Part shown: piece after piece, positions 40,864 to 49,947 of the stretch | Layout: each line of letters opens with the position of its first letter | Numbering within the stretch: position 1 is the stretch's first letter | NCBI GenBank assembly: GCA_040220135.1 | Contig: JAVJTT010000004.1 | Location: 1-64,000, forward strand | DNA: 64,000 bases | Direction: 5' to 3' | Origin: CAJXMH01 sp040220135 | GTDB lineage: Bacteria; Bacteroidota; Bacteroidia; Flavobacteriales_E; Vicingaceae | The notes under the pieces: model-generated | What the model was told of the DNA's origin: nothing | What the model saw: only the letters and a program-made list of their open reading frames with translations | Databases searched by the model: none | Translations under genes and position numbers: made by a program

Positions 40864-43683
40864 TTACTTACTAAGGTAAAGGTTTCTTTCGGAATAAATT
40901 TCTCTAAAGAACTTGTCCTTCAAGTCTGCAATAAAACGTATTGCCTCTCCTGTAGATTTCATTTCCGGCCCAAGCTCTTTATTTACATTGGGAAATTTAT
41001 CAAAAGAGAAAACAGGTATTTTGATGGCATACCCTTCTTTTTGTGGATTGAAGTCAAAATCTTTTACCTTCTTATCGCCTAACATCACCTTGGTTGCATA
41101 GTTTACATAAGGCTCTTTGAAAGCTTTGGCAATAAAAGGCACCGTTCTAGAAGCCCTCGGGTTTGCCTCTATGATAAATACCTTCTCGTCTTTTATTGCA
41201 AATTGAATATTGATCAGTCCTTTGGTTTTTAAAGCTACTGCAATCTTCTGCGTGTACTCTTCTATTTGACGAATTACGTTTTCACTTAAATCAAAGGGTG
41301 GTAATACAGCATAAGAGTCTCCTGAATGAATACCGGCAGGCTCAATGTGTTCCATTATACCAATGATATGGACATCTTCCCCATCACAAATAGCATCTGC
41401 TTCTGCTTCGATAGCTCCGGATAAAAAGTGATCCAACAGTATTTTATTCCCCGGTAGGTCTCTTAAAATGTTTATTACGTGTTGCTCTAGCTCCTTCTCA
41501 TTGATTACGATTTTCATACTCTGCCCGCCTAATACATAAGAGGGTCTAACAAGTAGTGGAAACCCTATCTCGCGGCTCAACTCTATGGCTTCATCAGCCG
41601 TTTCAATAGAACCATATCTTGGATAAGGAATTTGATTTTCTTTCAAGAGGTCGGAAAAGCTTCCTCTGTCTTCTGCTAAATCAAGAGCTTCATAGCTAGT
41701 TCCAATGATTTTGACACCGTATCGATGCAACTTTTCAGCTAATTTCAAAGCAGTTTGACCACCTAATTGAACAATGACTCCTTCAGGTTTTTCATGTTGT
41801 ATTATATCGTAAATATGCTCCCAAAAAACCGGCTCAAAATATAACTTGTCTGCCGTATCAAAGTCAGTTGAAACAGTTTCAGGATTACAATTAATCATGA
41901 TGGTTTCATAGCCACATTCCTTAGCAGCTAAAATTCCGTGTACACAACAATAGTCAAATTCAATGCCCTGTCCTATTCGGTTTGGCCCTGAACCCAGTAC
42001 AACAATTTTCTTTTTATCGCTTACTTCAGACTCATTCTCTTCTTCAAAGGTGCTATAATAGTAAGGCGTTTGTGCTTCAAACTCTGCGGCACAGGTATCA
42101 ACCAGTTTGTAGACCCGTTTGATCCCATACTCCATTCGCTTCTCATAAGCTTCACTTTCCAGACAATTCAATAAATGAGCAATCTGTCGATCGGCATAGC
42201 CCTTTTGTTTGGCTTCCAGTAAAATGTCTTTGGGTATGGTTTTTAAGCTAAACTTTTCAATTTCTCTTTCCAGTGAAATAAGTTCTTCGATTTGTTTCAA
42301 AAACCACTTATCGATTAAGGTACTTTCATAAACAGTAGAAAGCGGTATGCCCAATTTAATGGCGTCATACAAATGAAATAAGCGATCCCAACTTGGATTT
42401 TTTAAGCTATCTAATATCTTATCCTGATCGGTTAACTCTTTCCCATCGGCACCTAATCCATTTCTTTTAATTTCTAAAGACTGACAAGCTTTTTGAATGG
42501 CTTCTTGAAAAGAGCGACCAATTCCCATTACCTCGCCAACTGACTTCATTTGAAGACCCAACTCTTTTTCAGGGCTATCAAATTTGTCAAAGTTCCAACG
42601 AGGAATCTTAACAATTACGTAGTCTAAAGTTGGTTCAAAGTAAGCAGAGGTGGTTCCAGTAATCTGATTTTTTAATTCGTTAAGGTGGTAACCTATGGCA
42701 AGCTTAGCGGCAATCTTTGCAATTGGGTAACCGGTGGCTTTAGAAGCCAATGCAGAAGAACGAGAAACTCTTGGATTAATTTCAATGGCAATGATCTCTT
42801 CTTTTTCATCGTTGCTTACTGCAAACTGTACATTACAACCTCCGGCAAAATCCCCTATTGAACGCATCATGTGAATTGCCATGTCCCTCATTTTCTGATA
42901 GGTTGTATCAGAAAGCGTCATTGCAGGCGCAACAGTGATGGAATCGCCGGTATGAATACCCATTGGATCCATGTTCTCTATGGAACAAATGATAATGACA
43001 TTATCATTTGAGTCACGTAGCAATTCCAATTCATACTCTTTCCAGCCTAAAACGGCTTTGTCTATCATTACTTCATGGATGGGTGAAGCATGCAGACCTC
43101 TTGTCAATTTTTTATCGAATTCTTCTGCAGTGTGAACGAATGATGCACCCGATCCTCCCAAAGTATATGAAGGTCGAATAACAAGTGGAAATCCTATCTC
43201 TTGCGCAAAGTTTTTACCTTCCAGGTAAGAGTTTGCAATTTTTGAGGGGGCTACACCCACGCCAATCTTTTGCATCAATTTTCTAAACTCTTCCCGATCT
43301 TCTGTTATGTTGATAGCCCCAATATCAACCCCAATCATTTTTACGCTATACTTTTCCCAAATTCCTAACTCATCGCACTTAATGGCCAGATTCAAGGCTG
43401 TTTGCCCCCCCATAGTTGGCAGCACCGTATCAATATCAGGATGCTCCTGTAATATTTTATCTATTGACTCCGGCTCCAATGGCTCCAAGTAAATGTTATC
43501 CGCTATCACCGGATCCGTCATAATAGTAGCCGGATTTGAGTTGATTAAGGTTACTTTAATCCCTTCTTCTCTTAAAGATCGCGAGGCTTGAGAACCTGAA
43601 TAATCAAATTCACAAGCTTGTCCAATTACAATGGGTCCGCTTCCTATAATGAGGGTGTGTTTTATTGAGTCGTTCTTTGGCAT
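40864..43683 (-). CDS. carB: Carbamoyl-phosphate synthase large chain
   Basis: A 939-aa CarB, which makes carbamoyl phosphate for pyrimidine and arginine synthesis with the CarA glutaminase (not in this window). Two ATP-grasp halves are clear: GSGPIVIGQACEFDYSGSQA near 14-33 and VVLGSGPNRIGQGIEFDYCC near 565, with PTMGGQTALNLA and VIVQLGGQTALKLA, and RPSYTLGGSGAS and RPSYVLGGQSM. E. coli CarB is 1073 aa; this one ends about where the second synthetase half ends, so the C-terminal allosteric (MGS-like) domain is missing, which I recall as usual in this phylum. First gene of a four-gene minus-strand operon. Confidence 0.95.
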   Translation of the reverse strand: MPKNDSIKHTLIIGSGPIVIGQACEFDYSGSQASRSLREEGIKVTLINSNPATIMTDPVIADNIYLEPLEPESIDKILQEHPDIDTVLPTMGGQTALNLAIKCDELGIWEKYSVKMIGVDIGAINITEDREEFRKLMQKIGVGVAPSKIANSYLEGKNFAQEIGFPLVIRPSYTLGGSGASFVHTAEEFDKKLTRGLHASPIHEVMIDKAVLGWKEYELELLRDSNDNVIIICSIENMDPMGIHTGDSITVAPAMTLSDTTYQKMRDMAIHMMRSIGDFAGGCNVQFAVSNDEKEEIIAIEINPRVSRSSALASKATGYPIAKIAAKLAIGYHLNELKNQITGTTSAYFEPTLDYVIVKIPRWNFDKFDSPEKELGLQMKSVGEVMGIGRSFQEAIQKACQSLEIKRNGLGADGKELTDQDKILDSLKNPSWDRLFHLYDAIKLGIPLSTVYESTLIDKWFLKQIEELISLEREIEKFSLKTIPKDILLEAKQKGYADRQIAHLLNCLESEAYEKRMEYGIKRVYKLVDTCAAEFEAQTPYYYSTFEEENESEVSDKKKIVVLGSGPNRIGQGIEFDYCCVHGILAAKECGYETIMINCNPETVSTDFDTADKLYFEPVFWEHIYDIIQHEKPEGVIVQLGGQTALKLAEKLHRYGVKIIGTSYEALDLAEDRGSFSDLLKENQIPYPRYGSIETADEAIELSREIGFPLLVRPSYVLGGQSMKIVINEKELEQHVINILRDLPGNKILLDHFLSGAIEAEADAICDGEDVHIIGIMEHIEPAGIHSGDSYAVLPPFDLSENVIRQIEEYTQKIAVALKTKGLINIQFAIKDEKVFIIEANPRASRTVPFIAKAFKEPYVNYATKVMLGDKKVKDFDFNPQKEGYAIKIPVFSFDKFPNVNKELGPEMKSTGEAIRFIADLKDKFFREIYSERNLYLSK

Positions 43684-43754
43684 GGAGTTTTATTTGAAAG
43701 ACGAAATTAAGTGTCTGCTTATTAAGAATGAAATTGGAAGAAATGATTTTATAC

Positions 43755-43786
43755 AAAAAAAGGACTGTTTTTCAACAGTCCTTTTT
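43755..43786 (-). terminator. Intrinsic terminator of the T9SS propeller gene
   Basis: A 13-bp perfect stem (43757-43769 with 43774-43786) around a 4-nt loop, with A-rich DNA on the plus strand on the low side, that is a U-tract for minus-strand transcription. It lies 18 nt after the gene ending at 43804. The T-rich flank on the other side could allow some plus-strand function too. Confidence 0.88.
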
Positions 43787-43803
43787 ATTTTTAATGTATT
43801 CAC

Positions 43804-46800
43804 TTATCGTTTTATGAATTTCGTTGAGGCTGACTCTTTTCCCTGCACCGTGCGAAGGATGTAAGTACCTCCTTCAAGATCGCCGATAGAAAGTGGGATA
43901 ATATTCTCCCCTTTCTGCAATCGCTCACTTCTCAACTCTCGAACAAGCTGACCCTTAATATTAAAGATGGATACACTCAGTGGTTCTGATGTATTCTTAG
44001 TTCGAAGTTTTAAGTTAGCGTTTTGACCAACTGGATTCGGATAAATCATCATGGATTGCTTTAGCGTACTAGTAGCTTCTAAGTCGCCATTGTCTTTTAC
44101 GTTAACCAAAGCATCTGAACGATAGACTCCTCTTCCATGAGTAGCGATGTAAATCGAGGCCGTATTTTCAACAGGAATCAGTCTAGACTCCATTTCCAAT
44201 CTGACCGAGTCAATAAAATCAATGTCTCTTATCGTGTCTCCTTCAAAAACAACGGTTGGCAATACAAGTATATTACCTGAATTATCAACTATTGGAGTTA
44301 AGGCCTCAATGGTATCGAGTAACAAATCATTTACTTCCTTAAAGCCAAATGGCATTTGCTTGATGTCAAAGACTGGAACTACTCCTAATCCACTATTTTC
44401 TGCAGACCAACTAACATTAGAAGCAACGGGATCAAAAGGATTGTCAGAAGCGAACATTCCCTGTTCATTACCAATCAATAAACGTACGTTTCCAGTTGAA
44501 TCTTTGGAACCATTTGAAGTTCCAAAAACCAATTCTGCAGCATATGCAGGCGATAAAGGTAAAGCATTGCTTCCTGTTCCTTGAATAGGCTCAAATGCTC
44601 CGTTCGAACTCATTATAGTAGTTGCATTCTCTGTTCTAGCCACAGATGCAACGTTGTTATAGTTACCAAGCGCTACGACCATTCTATCAGGATTAAAAGG
44701 ATCTATGGCTATTGAAGTTACAGCTCTACCGGGAAAGCGACCAATTTCAACACATTTACCTGCCATTGGACCTTCCTGTATGTTGTACAAAGTGGAAGTT
44801 CCTGAGTTAGGTAGGGTAGGATCTAAATCATTCAAGCCGGAGATTCTATAAACCAAACCGCTTTGAGTACCCGCGTACATAATGTCGCCATCTGGGCTAA
44901 AAGCAATGTCAAGGACGTCACTTCGAATTGGATCAGGAGTTGATCGTTCACCAGCTACATTATGCCAAACAATATCAGTTTTGGACTTCGTTAAATCTCT
45001 AGTAATAAAGATATTTCGACGACTGTAATCCTCATTTAACCCAGGCCAATTAGGACTAGCAAGTATGGATTGAACTTTGTCTTGCACTTTGTAATCATAA
45101 GCAAACTGAATTTCGGCATTTTCTACCTCCAAGTAAAGTTCTCCATCTTTTTCCTTCACGAGATAAGAAACATCAGCACCGCCGCCAATAGAGTTTGTAA
45201 AAACATTTTGGTAACTGCCAATCACACCTTCTTGGTAACTTATGCTTGTGTAAGGCAACGAACGACGATTCACAAAAAGCAGTTTGTTAGTCGTATCAAT
45301 CGATAAGGTATCAAAATTCATTACCAGTGCATTGCCGGAAGCAAATAGGTCTGCTACTTTGTAAGAAACACGCTTATCAGTTGATCCTGAAATAGTATCA
45401 ACCGGAAAGATGTCATTGGGCAACTTATATGTTTGAAGTACATTGTTATTGTTACTCTCAAAACTTATCACTCTACCCGCGGGAATTGGGGGAATATCTG
45501 TACGTATAGGTGTCAAATTAACCGAATCTCTAGATGCCTCATGGTTAAAGGACTCCCAAAGGCCTAATGCAGTATAAAAAGTTTGACCGCAACCTGCAGG
45601 GTCAGGATCAGCACAACCTCCTCCTAAAAATTGGTTGGTACTTACTATGTCGGCCTGAGAAATATTTGAATTCCCGGTTGAAGTTCCTATGCCTTGAATT
45701 CTTGCAATTCGATTGAACTGTGAAGAAGCAACACCAATTGAGGGATCTATTACAGAAAGTACAGCATCAAAGCCATCTCCGCCTAAGACCTCTAAACCTC
45801 CTAAGTTATTATTAAAACTTAAGTTAACAAGATGACTTCCATTGTCTTGCGAGCCTGCCATTACTATTCCTCTTGCATTAACAGCCATACCGTAGTATTG
45901 TGTTACGCCAAATTTGTAATTGTGAACTGTAAAAGTTGGGTTAGGGTCATTAAAATTGGTAGTTTTTGTAACTCCTCCATCTGTCGCGATATAGGCCACA
46001 TCAGAATCTCTGGGATCAAAAACTAGTTCGTGTTTATCAGCGTGCACATAGTTGGGAACTCTTTCTCCGCTTGGGAAGAAATCTAACAATGCATCTATTC
46101 TTGACCATGAGCCGTTTGAAGGGGCTGGGTCAGTTGAACTTTGCACCCAACGATACATGGTAACCCCTCCTACAATTATCTTTCCTGGATCATCCGGGTA
46201 AACAGCAACCATATTGTCCCACGAGCCTTGGCAATTTGTTCCAGGGTTAGCGTACATATCCAGTCTGTCTGTTCCACCTGATTGAATCAAGTCCCATGTT
46301 TGACCTCCATCTTTCGAACGGTAAATTCCAACTAAACAATCACCATCACTACCGCTACCGGTATTGCCTGGGCCTGTTACACCAGCGTATATAATATTTT
46401 TGTCTGAAGGAGCAATATCACACTCAATTCGGCCAACAGTAGAAGTTGTAGGAGTAGTGTTAGTAAAAGTGAGCCCCCCGTCATTAGAAACATAAATTGA
46501 ACCACCGTTAGAGAAACCACCAAAAGTTACTACAATGGTTTGACCATCGTCACTAATGTCAATGTCATTACACCTTTTTGCAGCTGCAGGAACAACAGGA
46601 ACGGACTCTGACCAAGAGTTTGTAGCTGGATCAAAAGTCAATACAACATATCCGTTATTCATGGCTACATGCAAAATATTATTATTGATAGGGTCAGCAA
46701 CAATTTCACCAACGGTTGCATAATCAATATTCGTATTTAAATTATTACTTGGTCCAATCACTTGTTCGTAAGCTCCACCGCCAATTAGTTTATGAATACC

Positions 46801-47343
46801 ACTTCCTACGAAGAAGTACCCTCTACCTCCTGAGCCGCCACGTTCAAAATGTCCTCCTGTACCAACATAGATAGAACCATCTACTGATTGGGTGATGCAA
46901 GAGATGTTGTTAACCTCAGACATAAAGTCAATGTTATAAGGTTTCCAATTTTGGGCGCCATCTATAGACTCAAAAAGCCCACCTGCTACCCCAGCAGCAT
47001 AAAGGTGATTTGGATCATTTTTATCTATCATCAAGGCTCTAGTTCTTCCGCCTATGTTATCCGGACCCTCAAATTGCCAGTTAAAATCTATGGCCGACTT
47101 GCCTTTTGGCATTAGTTCAGCTTGTTTGCGTGCAGCAAAAACCAATGCAGGATCAATCTCGCCAGTCTCTTGATTGGCTTTTATCTTTTGCATAAACTCC
47201 AAATATCCATCTGCAGAAGTATGCTGTTTTTCATTTAAATCAACGGGATAATACTTGCGTTCAGCATCATCAAACCAAGAAAATGAGGAAATAGTGGCTA
47301 CTAAAAGTACCGCACTCAAAAGTGTAAACCTTTTGATATTCAT
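43804..47343 (-). CDS. T9SS-secreted VPS10/BNR-type beta-propeller protein
   Basis: A 1179-aa secreted protein: short signal peptide (MNIKRFTLLSAVLLVATISS), a glycosidase-like first propeller opening with WQFEGPDNIGGRTRALMIDK (about 89-108), many BNR/sortilin-type blades with the Asp-box-like S-x-D-G-G-x-T-W (SKDGGQTWDLI, SNDGGLTFTNT, SIDGAQNWKPY), and a T9SS sorting domain at the end (about 1105-1179; IYPNPVGQNANLKLR, ending KFIKR). Such repeats form ten-bladed propellers that bind or cleave surface substrates. A cysteine-containing loop (GGCADPDPAGCGQT) near 580 is unusual. It has its own terminator and is paralogous in type to the gene at 61341. Confidence 0.88.
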   Translation of the reverse strand: MNIKRFTLLSAVLLVATISSFSWFDDAERKYYPVDLNEKQHTSADGYLEFMQKIKANQETGEIDPALVFAARKQAELMPKGKSAIDFNWQFEGPDNIGGRTRALMIDKNDPNHLYAAGVAGGLFESIDGAQNWKPYNIDFMSEVNNISCITQSVDGSIYVGTGGHFERGGSGGRGYFFVGSGIHKLIGGGAYEQVIGPSNNLNTNIDYATVGEIVADPINNNILHVAMNNGYVVLTFDPATNSWSESVPVVPAAAKRCNDIDISDDGQTIVVTFGGFSNGGSIYVSNDGGLTFTNTTPTTSTVGRIECDIAPSDKNIIYAGVTGPGNTGSGSDGDCLVGIYRSKDGGQTWDLIQSGGTDRLDMYANPGTNCQGSWDNMVAVYPDDPGKIIVGGVTMYRWVQSSTDPAPSNGSWSRIDALLDFFPSGERVPNYVHADKHELVFDPRDSDVAYIATDGGVTKTTNFNDPNPTFTVHNYKFGVTQYYGMAVNARGIVMAGSQDNGSHLVNLSFNNNLGGLEVLGGDGFDAVLSVIDPSIGVASSQFNRIARIQGIGTSTGNSNISQADIVSTNQFLGGGCADPDPAGCGQTFYTALGLWESFNHEASRDSVNLTPIRTDIPPIPAGRVISFESNNNNVLQTYKLPNDIFPVDTISGSTDKRVSYKVADLFASGNALVMNFDTLSIDTTNKLLFVNRRSLPYTSISYQEGVIGSYQNVFTNSIGGGADVSYLVKEKDGELYLEVENAEIQFAYDYKVQDKVQSILASPNWPGLNEDYSRRNIFITRDLTKSKTDIVWHNVAGERSTPDPIRSDVLDIAFSPDGDIMYAGTQSGLVYRISGLNDLDPTLPNSGTSTLYNIQEGPMAGKCVEIGRFPGRAVTSIAIDPFNPDRMVVALGNYNNVASVARTENATTIMSSNGAFEPIQGTGSNALPLSPAYAAELVFGTSNGSKDSTGNVRLLIGNEQGMFASDNPFDPVASNVSWSAENSGLGVVPVFDIKQMPFGFKEVNDLLLDTIEALTPIVDNSGNILVLPTVVFEGDTIRDIDFIDSVRLEMESRLIPVENTASIYIATHGRGVYRSDALVNVKDNGDLEATSTLKQSMMIYPNPVGQNANLKLRTKNTSEPLSVSIFNIKGQLVRELRSERLQKGENIIPLSIGDLEGGTYILRTVQGKESASTKFIKR

Positions 47344-47480
47344 ATGTTTAGAAATTTAAATTAAACTACAGAACGAACCCCCAAATTACGAATATTTTTA
47401 AACCGTAAACTAGAGTTGAATTATTTATTAATTCACAGTATAGACAAGTGGAAAATAACTTTTGTTGCCTGGGTCTAAAA

Positions 47481-48224
47481 TTATTCAACTTCTCTTGACC
47501 CAAATAAAATAGAAACGTATAAATTTAGGAACAGCTGCCGATTCTCGGTAAAGGCCATAATAGGGATTTTTTCTAGATAAAGGTCCGCTGCTAAGCCTAC
47601 CTCTATAGAGCGCAAGCTGCTTCTGTCGTTTGCATAATCAAAATGCAAGCCTCCCTTTGCATAAAGACCGGGATAAAGTTTTAGTTGATCAATGCCATTA
47701 AAAAAGGAGGCCCTTCCAAAAATATCATCTTGCTCATGTTTATCCGGGTCATAACGTCTTCTTACAATAACGGTGTTATTATCTTCATCTTCTACTTGAA
47801 CATTTAGGTAAATCGGTTTGGCTAGCCCCAAGGAAGCTCCTATATGACTCACATAAGCAATGGATACGCCGCGGATAGATTGCTTTGGAACAAAGACTTT
47901 ATGAAATCCTATGTTTGGACGTATGGTGTAGAAGTTATTGAGCTTCCCAAAAATGTAACCTTTCACATCATCTTCAAAAGGATTAATACTTTTTATTTCT
48001 TGAGGATGCCTAAGGTTAGCAATCTCTATTTCATAAATTCGTTTGGTGAAGCCGCTCAAAAACTTCCCATAACGAAAAGTACCATGAAAGCCGTTGGTAT
48101 GCGCTCCAATACCACCACTCATTTCTGTAGAGTAAATGGTAGTTTTCTCTTCAAAAACGGTTTCTTGTGAGAATACAAAAAAACCGCAAAAAAGAAGATA
48201 AAGAAATATAGAATGTCTTTTCAA
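47481..48224 (-). CDS. Outer-membrane-protein-like beta-barrel protein
   Basis: A 247-aa protein with a signal peptide ending at FVFSQ (residue 20) and an alternating, aromatic-rich strand pattern up to an aromatic-ending C-terminus (LFLNLYVSILFGSREVE), consistent with a small outer-membrane barrel. Segments such as EMSGGIGAHTNGFHGTFRYG and GYIFGKLNNFYTIRPNIGFH look like barrel strands and loops. No named family is evident. It has a good -7 box on the minus strand between it and the divergent osmC gene. Confidence 0.65.
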   Translation of the reverse strand: MKRHSIFLYLLFCGFFVFSQETVFEEKTTIYSTEMSGGIGAHTNGFHGTFRYGKFLSGFTKRIYEIEIANLRHPQEIKSINPFEDDVKGYIFGKLNNFYTIRPNIGFHKVFVPKQSIRGVSIAYVSHIGASLGLAKPIYLNVQVEDEDNNTVIVRRRYDPDKHEQDDIFGRASFFNGIDQLKLYPGLYAKGGLHFDYANDRSSLRSIEVGLAADLYLEKIPIMAFTENRQLFLNLYVSILFGSREVE

Positions 48225-48241
48225 GCGCTTATCTTTAGGAA

Positions 48242-48249
48242 CAAATTTA
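48242..48249 (-). promoter_or_regulatory. TAnnTTTG -7 box of the barrel protein gene
   Basis: On the minus strand the bases read TAAATTTG, matching the consensus, 17 nt before the start of the gene that begins at 48224. Confidence 0.45.
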
Positions 48250-48271
48250 AGTATTAGAAACGTAATCCAAT

Positions 48272-48679
48272 ATGGCTACTATAAATGGTAATTATTCCGG
48301 TGACTTAAGATGTGAACTAAAGCACCTTCAATCTAACTCTATTCTTGCGACAGATGCACCTAAAGACAACCACGGCAAAGGCGAAAAGTTTTCACCTACA
48401 GACCTTGTGGCGGCAAGCTTAGCTTCATGCATGATTACCATTTTGGCCATTCGAGCCAAGAGCAAGAAAATAGAGATTGGAAAGCCCAAGTTCGAGGTTA
48501 ATAAAGTAATGGACAATCAACCAAGAAAAATTAAGCGCATAGAAATTACCATAAAAATGCCCGCTTCTTTAGAGGAAGAAAGTCGAAAATATCTTGAAGA
48601 AGAAGCACGTAATTGTCCGGTAGCTTTAAGCTTGTCTCAAGAAGTGGAACAAAAGGTTCAGTTTATATATGTTCTTTAA
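48272..48679 (+). CDS. OsmC-family peroxidase-like protein
   Basis: A 135-aa OsmC/Ohr-fold protein. The two redox cysteines are seen: ASLASCMITILAIRAKSK (about residue 51) and ARNCPVALSLSQEV (about 113), with the PTDLVAASLA helix entrance. OsmC proteins reduce organic hydroperoxides in the cytosol with thiols as donors; this is the YhfA-like short branch. Its 3' end overlaps the convergent ytxJ by 17 nt, a neat pairing with a thiol-redox gene. Confidence 0.88.
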   Translation: MATINGNYSGDLRCELKHLQSNSILATDAPKDNHGKGEKFSPTDLVAASLASCMITILAIRAKSKKIEIGKPKFEVNKVMDNQPRKIKRIEITIKMPASLEEESRKYLEEEARNCPVALSLSQEVEQKVQFIYVL

Positions 48680-48989
48680 CTTTCTTCAAACTAATGGAGG
48701 TATGCGAGGTATGGTGTAACACTTCTCCCGACTTCACTAAAATTAATTGCGGTGATTGGTGCTTGACGCCTAGTTTATCTTCAATTAAATTGCTCACCGC
48801 TCTGTGTTCTATTAGATCCAAATAATAGGCGTCAATTGGTAAATCGTCTGCTGCCCACTCCATTTCAAACCGCTTTTTAGCTGCAAAACTAACGGGGCAT
48901 CGCGTAGAGTGTTTGAAAATCAAATAGGTTTTAGAAGCTTGAAGAAGGTCTTCCAACTCTTTAACCGAAGAAAGAGGAATCCAGTTCAC
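48663..48989 (-). CDS. ytxJ: Monothiol bacilliredoxin-like YtxJ
   Basis: A 108-aa thioredoxin-fold protein of the YtxJ family: IFKHSTRCPVSFAAKKRF (about 23-40) carries the single redox cysteine in the KHSxRCxxS motif, followed by YYLDLIEHRAVSN and GVKHQSPQLILVKSGE with the cis-Pro. YtxJ proteins are linked to bacillithiol-based protein de-thiolation, so this bacterium probably makes bacillithiol; the biosynthesis genes are not here. The start is GTG, immediately after the stop of the upstream small lipoprotein gene with no gap. The tail overlaps osmC. Confidence 0.9.
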   Translation of the reverse strand: MNWIPLSSVKELEDLLQASKTYLIFKHSTRCPVSFAAKKRFEMEWAADDLPIDAYYLDLIEHRAVSNLIEDKLGVKHQSPQLILVKSGEVLHHTSHTSISLKKVKEHI

Positions 48990-49118
48990 TTAAGATGGAC
49001 TTTGCACCGTCTTAGTTGGCGCTTGACTGTAAGCAGCACAGCGTTGATGAGAACGACAAGAAGAAAATATTAGGGCCATAACAAAAACAATGGCTAGTGT
49101 ATATGCTGACTTTTTCAT
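48990..49118 (-). CDS. 42-aa lipoprotein adjoining ytxJ
   Basis: A short frame with an excellent lipoprotein signal: MKKSAYTLAIVFVMALIFSSC, lipobox IFSSC with cysteine 21, then RSHQRCAAYSQAPTKTVQ. The mature peptide is only about 22 residues and contains a further cysteine in a CAAYS context. Translation could begin three codons earlier (ATG-AAC-ACC, 49127). The stop abuts the GTG of ytxJ, so the two are surely co-translated or coupled. A TACCTTTG box lies 18-25 nt upstream. No function known; proximity to a bacilliredoxin hints at redox or envelope quality control. Confidence 0.75.
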   Translation of the reverse strand: MKKSAYTLAIVFVMALIFSSCRSHQRCAAYSQAPTKTVQSPS

Positions 49119-49144
49119 GGTGTTCATATTCTATAATACATTCA

Positions 49145-49152
49145 CAAAGGTA
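49145..49152 (-). promoter_or_regulatory. TAnnTTTG -7 box of the small lipoprotein-ytxJ pair
   Basis: TACCTTTG on the minus strand, 26 nt from the favoured start at 49118. This supports the small lipoprotein as the first gene of the transcript. Confidence 0.55.
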
Positions 49153-49228
49153 GCTAAAAGGAGTTGTTATTCATTTGGAATCAGCAAATTTGTTAACAAT
49201 TCATTCTTCAATAACTGAAAACTAGTTT

Positions 49229-49918
49229 ATGGCTTCGCAAATTCAAATAAACCCTTCTTTAGAAGAGTCTTGGAAAAAAGAATTACAAGACGAATTTCAG
49301 GCAGACTATTTTAAACAATTAAAGGCATTCTTAATAGATGAATACGAGCAGCATACCGTTTTCCCTCCCAAATCACAAATACTAAGGGCTTTGGATCATA
49401 CTCCTTTTCAACAAGTAAAAGTGGTTATTTTAGGTCAAGACCCATACCATGGAGATGGACAAGCAAATGGTTTGTGCTTTTCGGTTAAAAAGGGCGTAAC
49501 TATTCCCCCTTCACTAAAAAATATTTTCAAAGAAATTAAAAGTGATTTGGGTTATGAATTACCTGACCATGGCGATTTAACCCCTTGGGCCGATAATGGT
49601 GTCCTCTTGTTGAATGCCACCTTAACCGTAAGGAAAGGACAAGCTGGCTCCCACCATCAAAAAGGATGGGAAAGGTTCACGGATGCTGTTATCCAAAGCT
49701 TGGATAAAAAGAGAGAGGGTTTGATTTTTCTCTTATGGGGCAAAAAAGCACAAGATAAAGCCCACTTTATTGATAAAAGCAATCATCATGTTTTAACCGC
49801 TGCACACCCTTCCCCCTTTTCGGCCTACAATGGGTTTATGGGTTGCAGGCATTTCTCAAAAGCCAATCAACTGCTTGCAGAAGCAAATAAAAGCCCTATT
49901 GATTGGCAAATAAAATAA
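49229..49918 (+). CDS. ung: Uracil-DNA glycosylase, family 1
   Basis: A 229-aa UDG removing uracil from DNA for base-excision repair. The water-activating GQDPYHGDGQANGLCFSV is near 69-86, IPPSLKNIFKEI follows, the uracil-binding LLLNATLTVR near 129, LLWGKKAQDK near 170 and the DNA-intercalation loop HPSPFSAYNGFMGCRHFSKAN near 194-214. All catalytic residues are intact and the length is typical. It is followed 29 nt later by the BamA-like gene. Confidence 0.97.
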   Translation: MASQIQINPSLEESWKKELQDEFQADYFKQLKAFLIDEYEQHTVFPPKSQILRALDHTPFQQVKVVILGQDPYHGDGQANGLCFSVKKGVTIPPSLKNIFKEIKSDLGYELPDHGDLTPWADNGVLLLNATLTVRKGQAGSHHQKGWERFTDAVIQSLDKKREGLIFLLWGKKAQDKAHFIDKSNHHVLTAAHPSPFSAYNGFMGCRHFSKANQLLAEANKSPIDWQIK

Positions 49919-49947
49919 TTTAACAGAAGCGCGGTTTTAAACTTAGC

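Noticed and set aside
44222..44584. A 120-codon plus-strand frame inside the T9SS propeller gene.
   Set aside because: The opposite strand encodes blades of the propeller with full T9SS end; the plus frame has no features.
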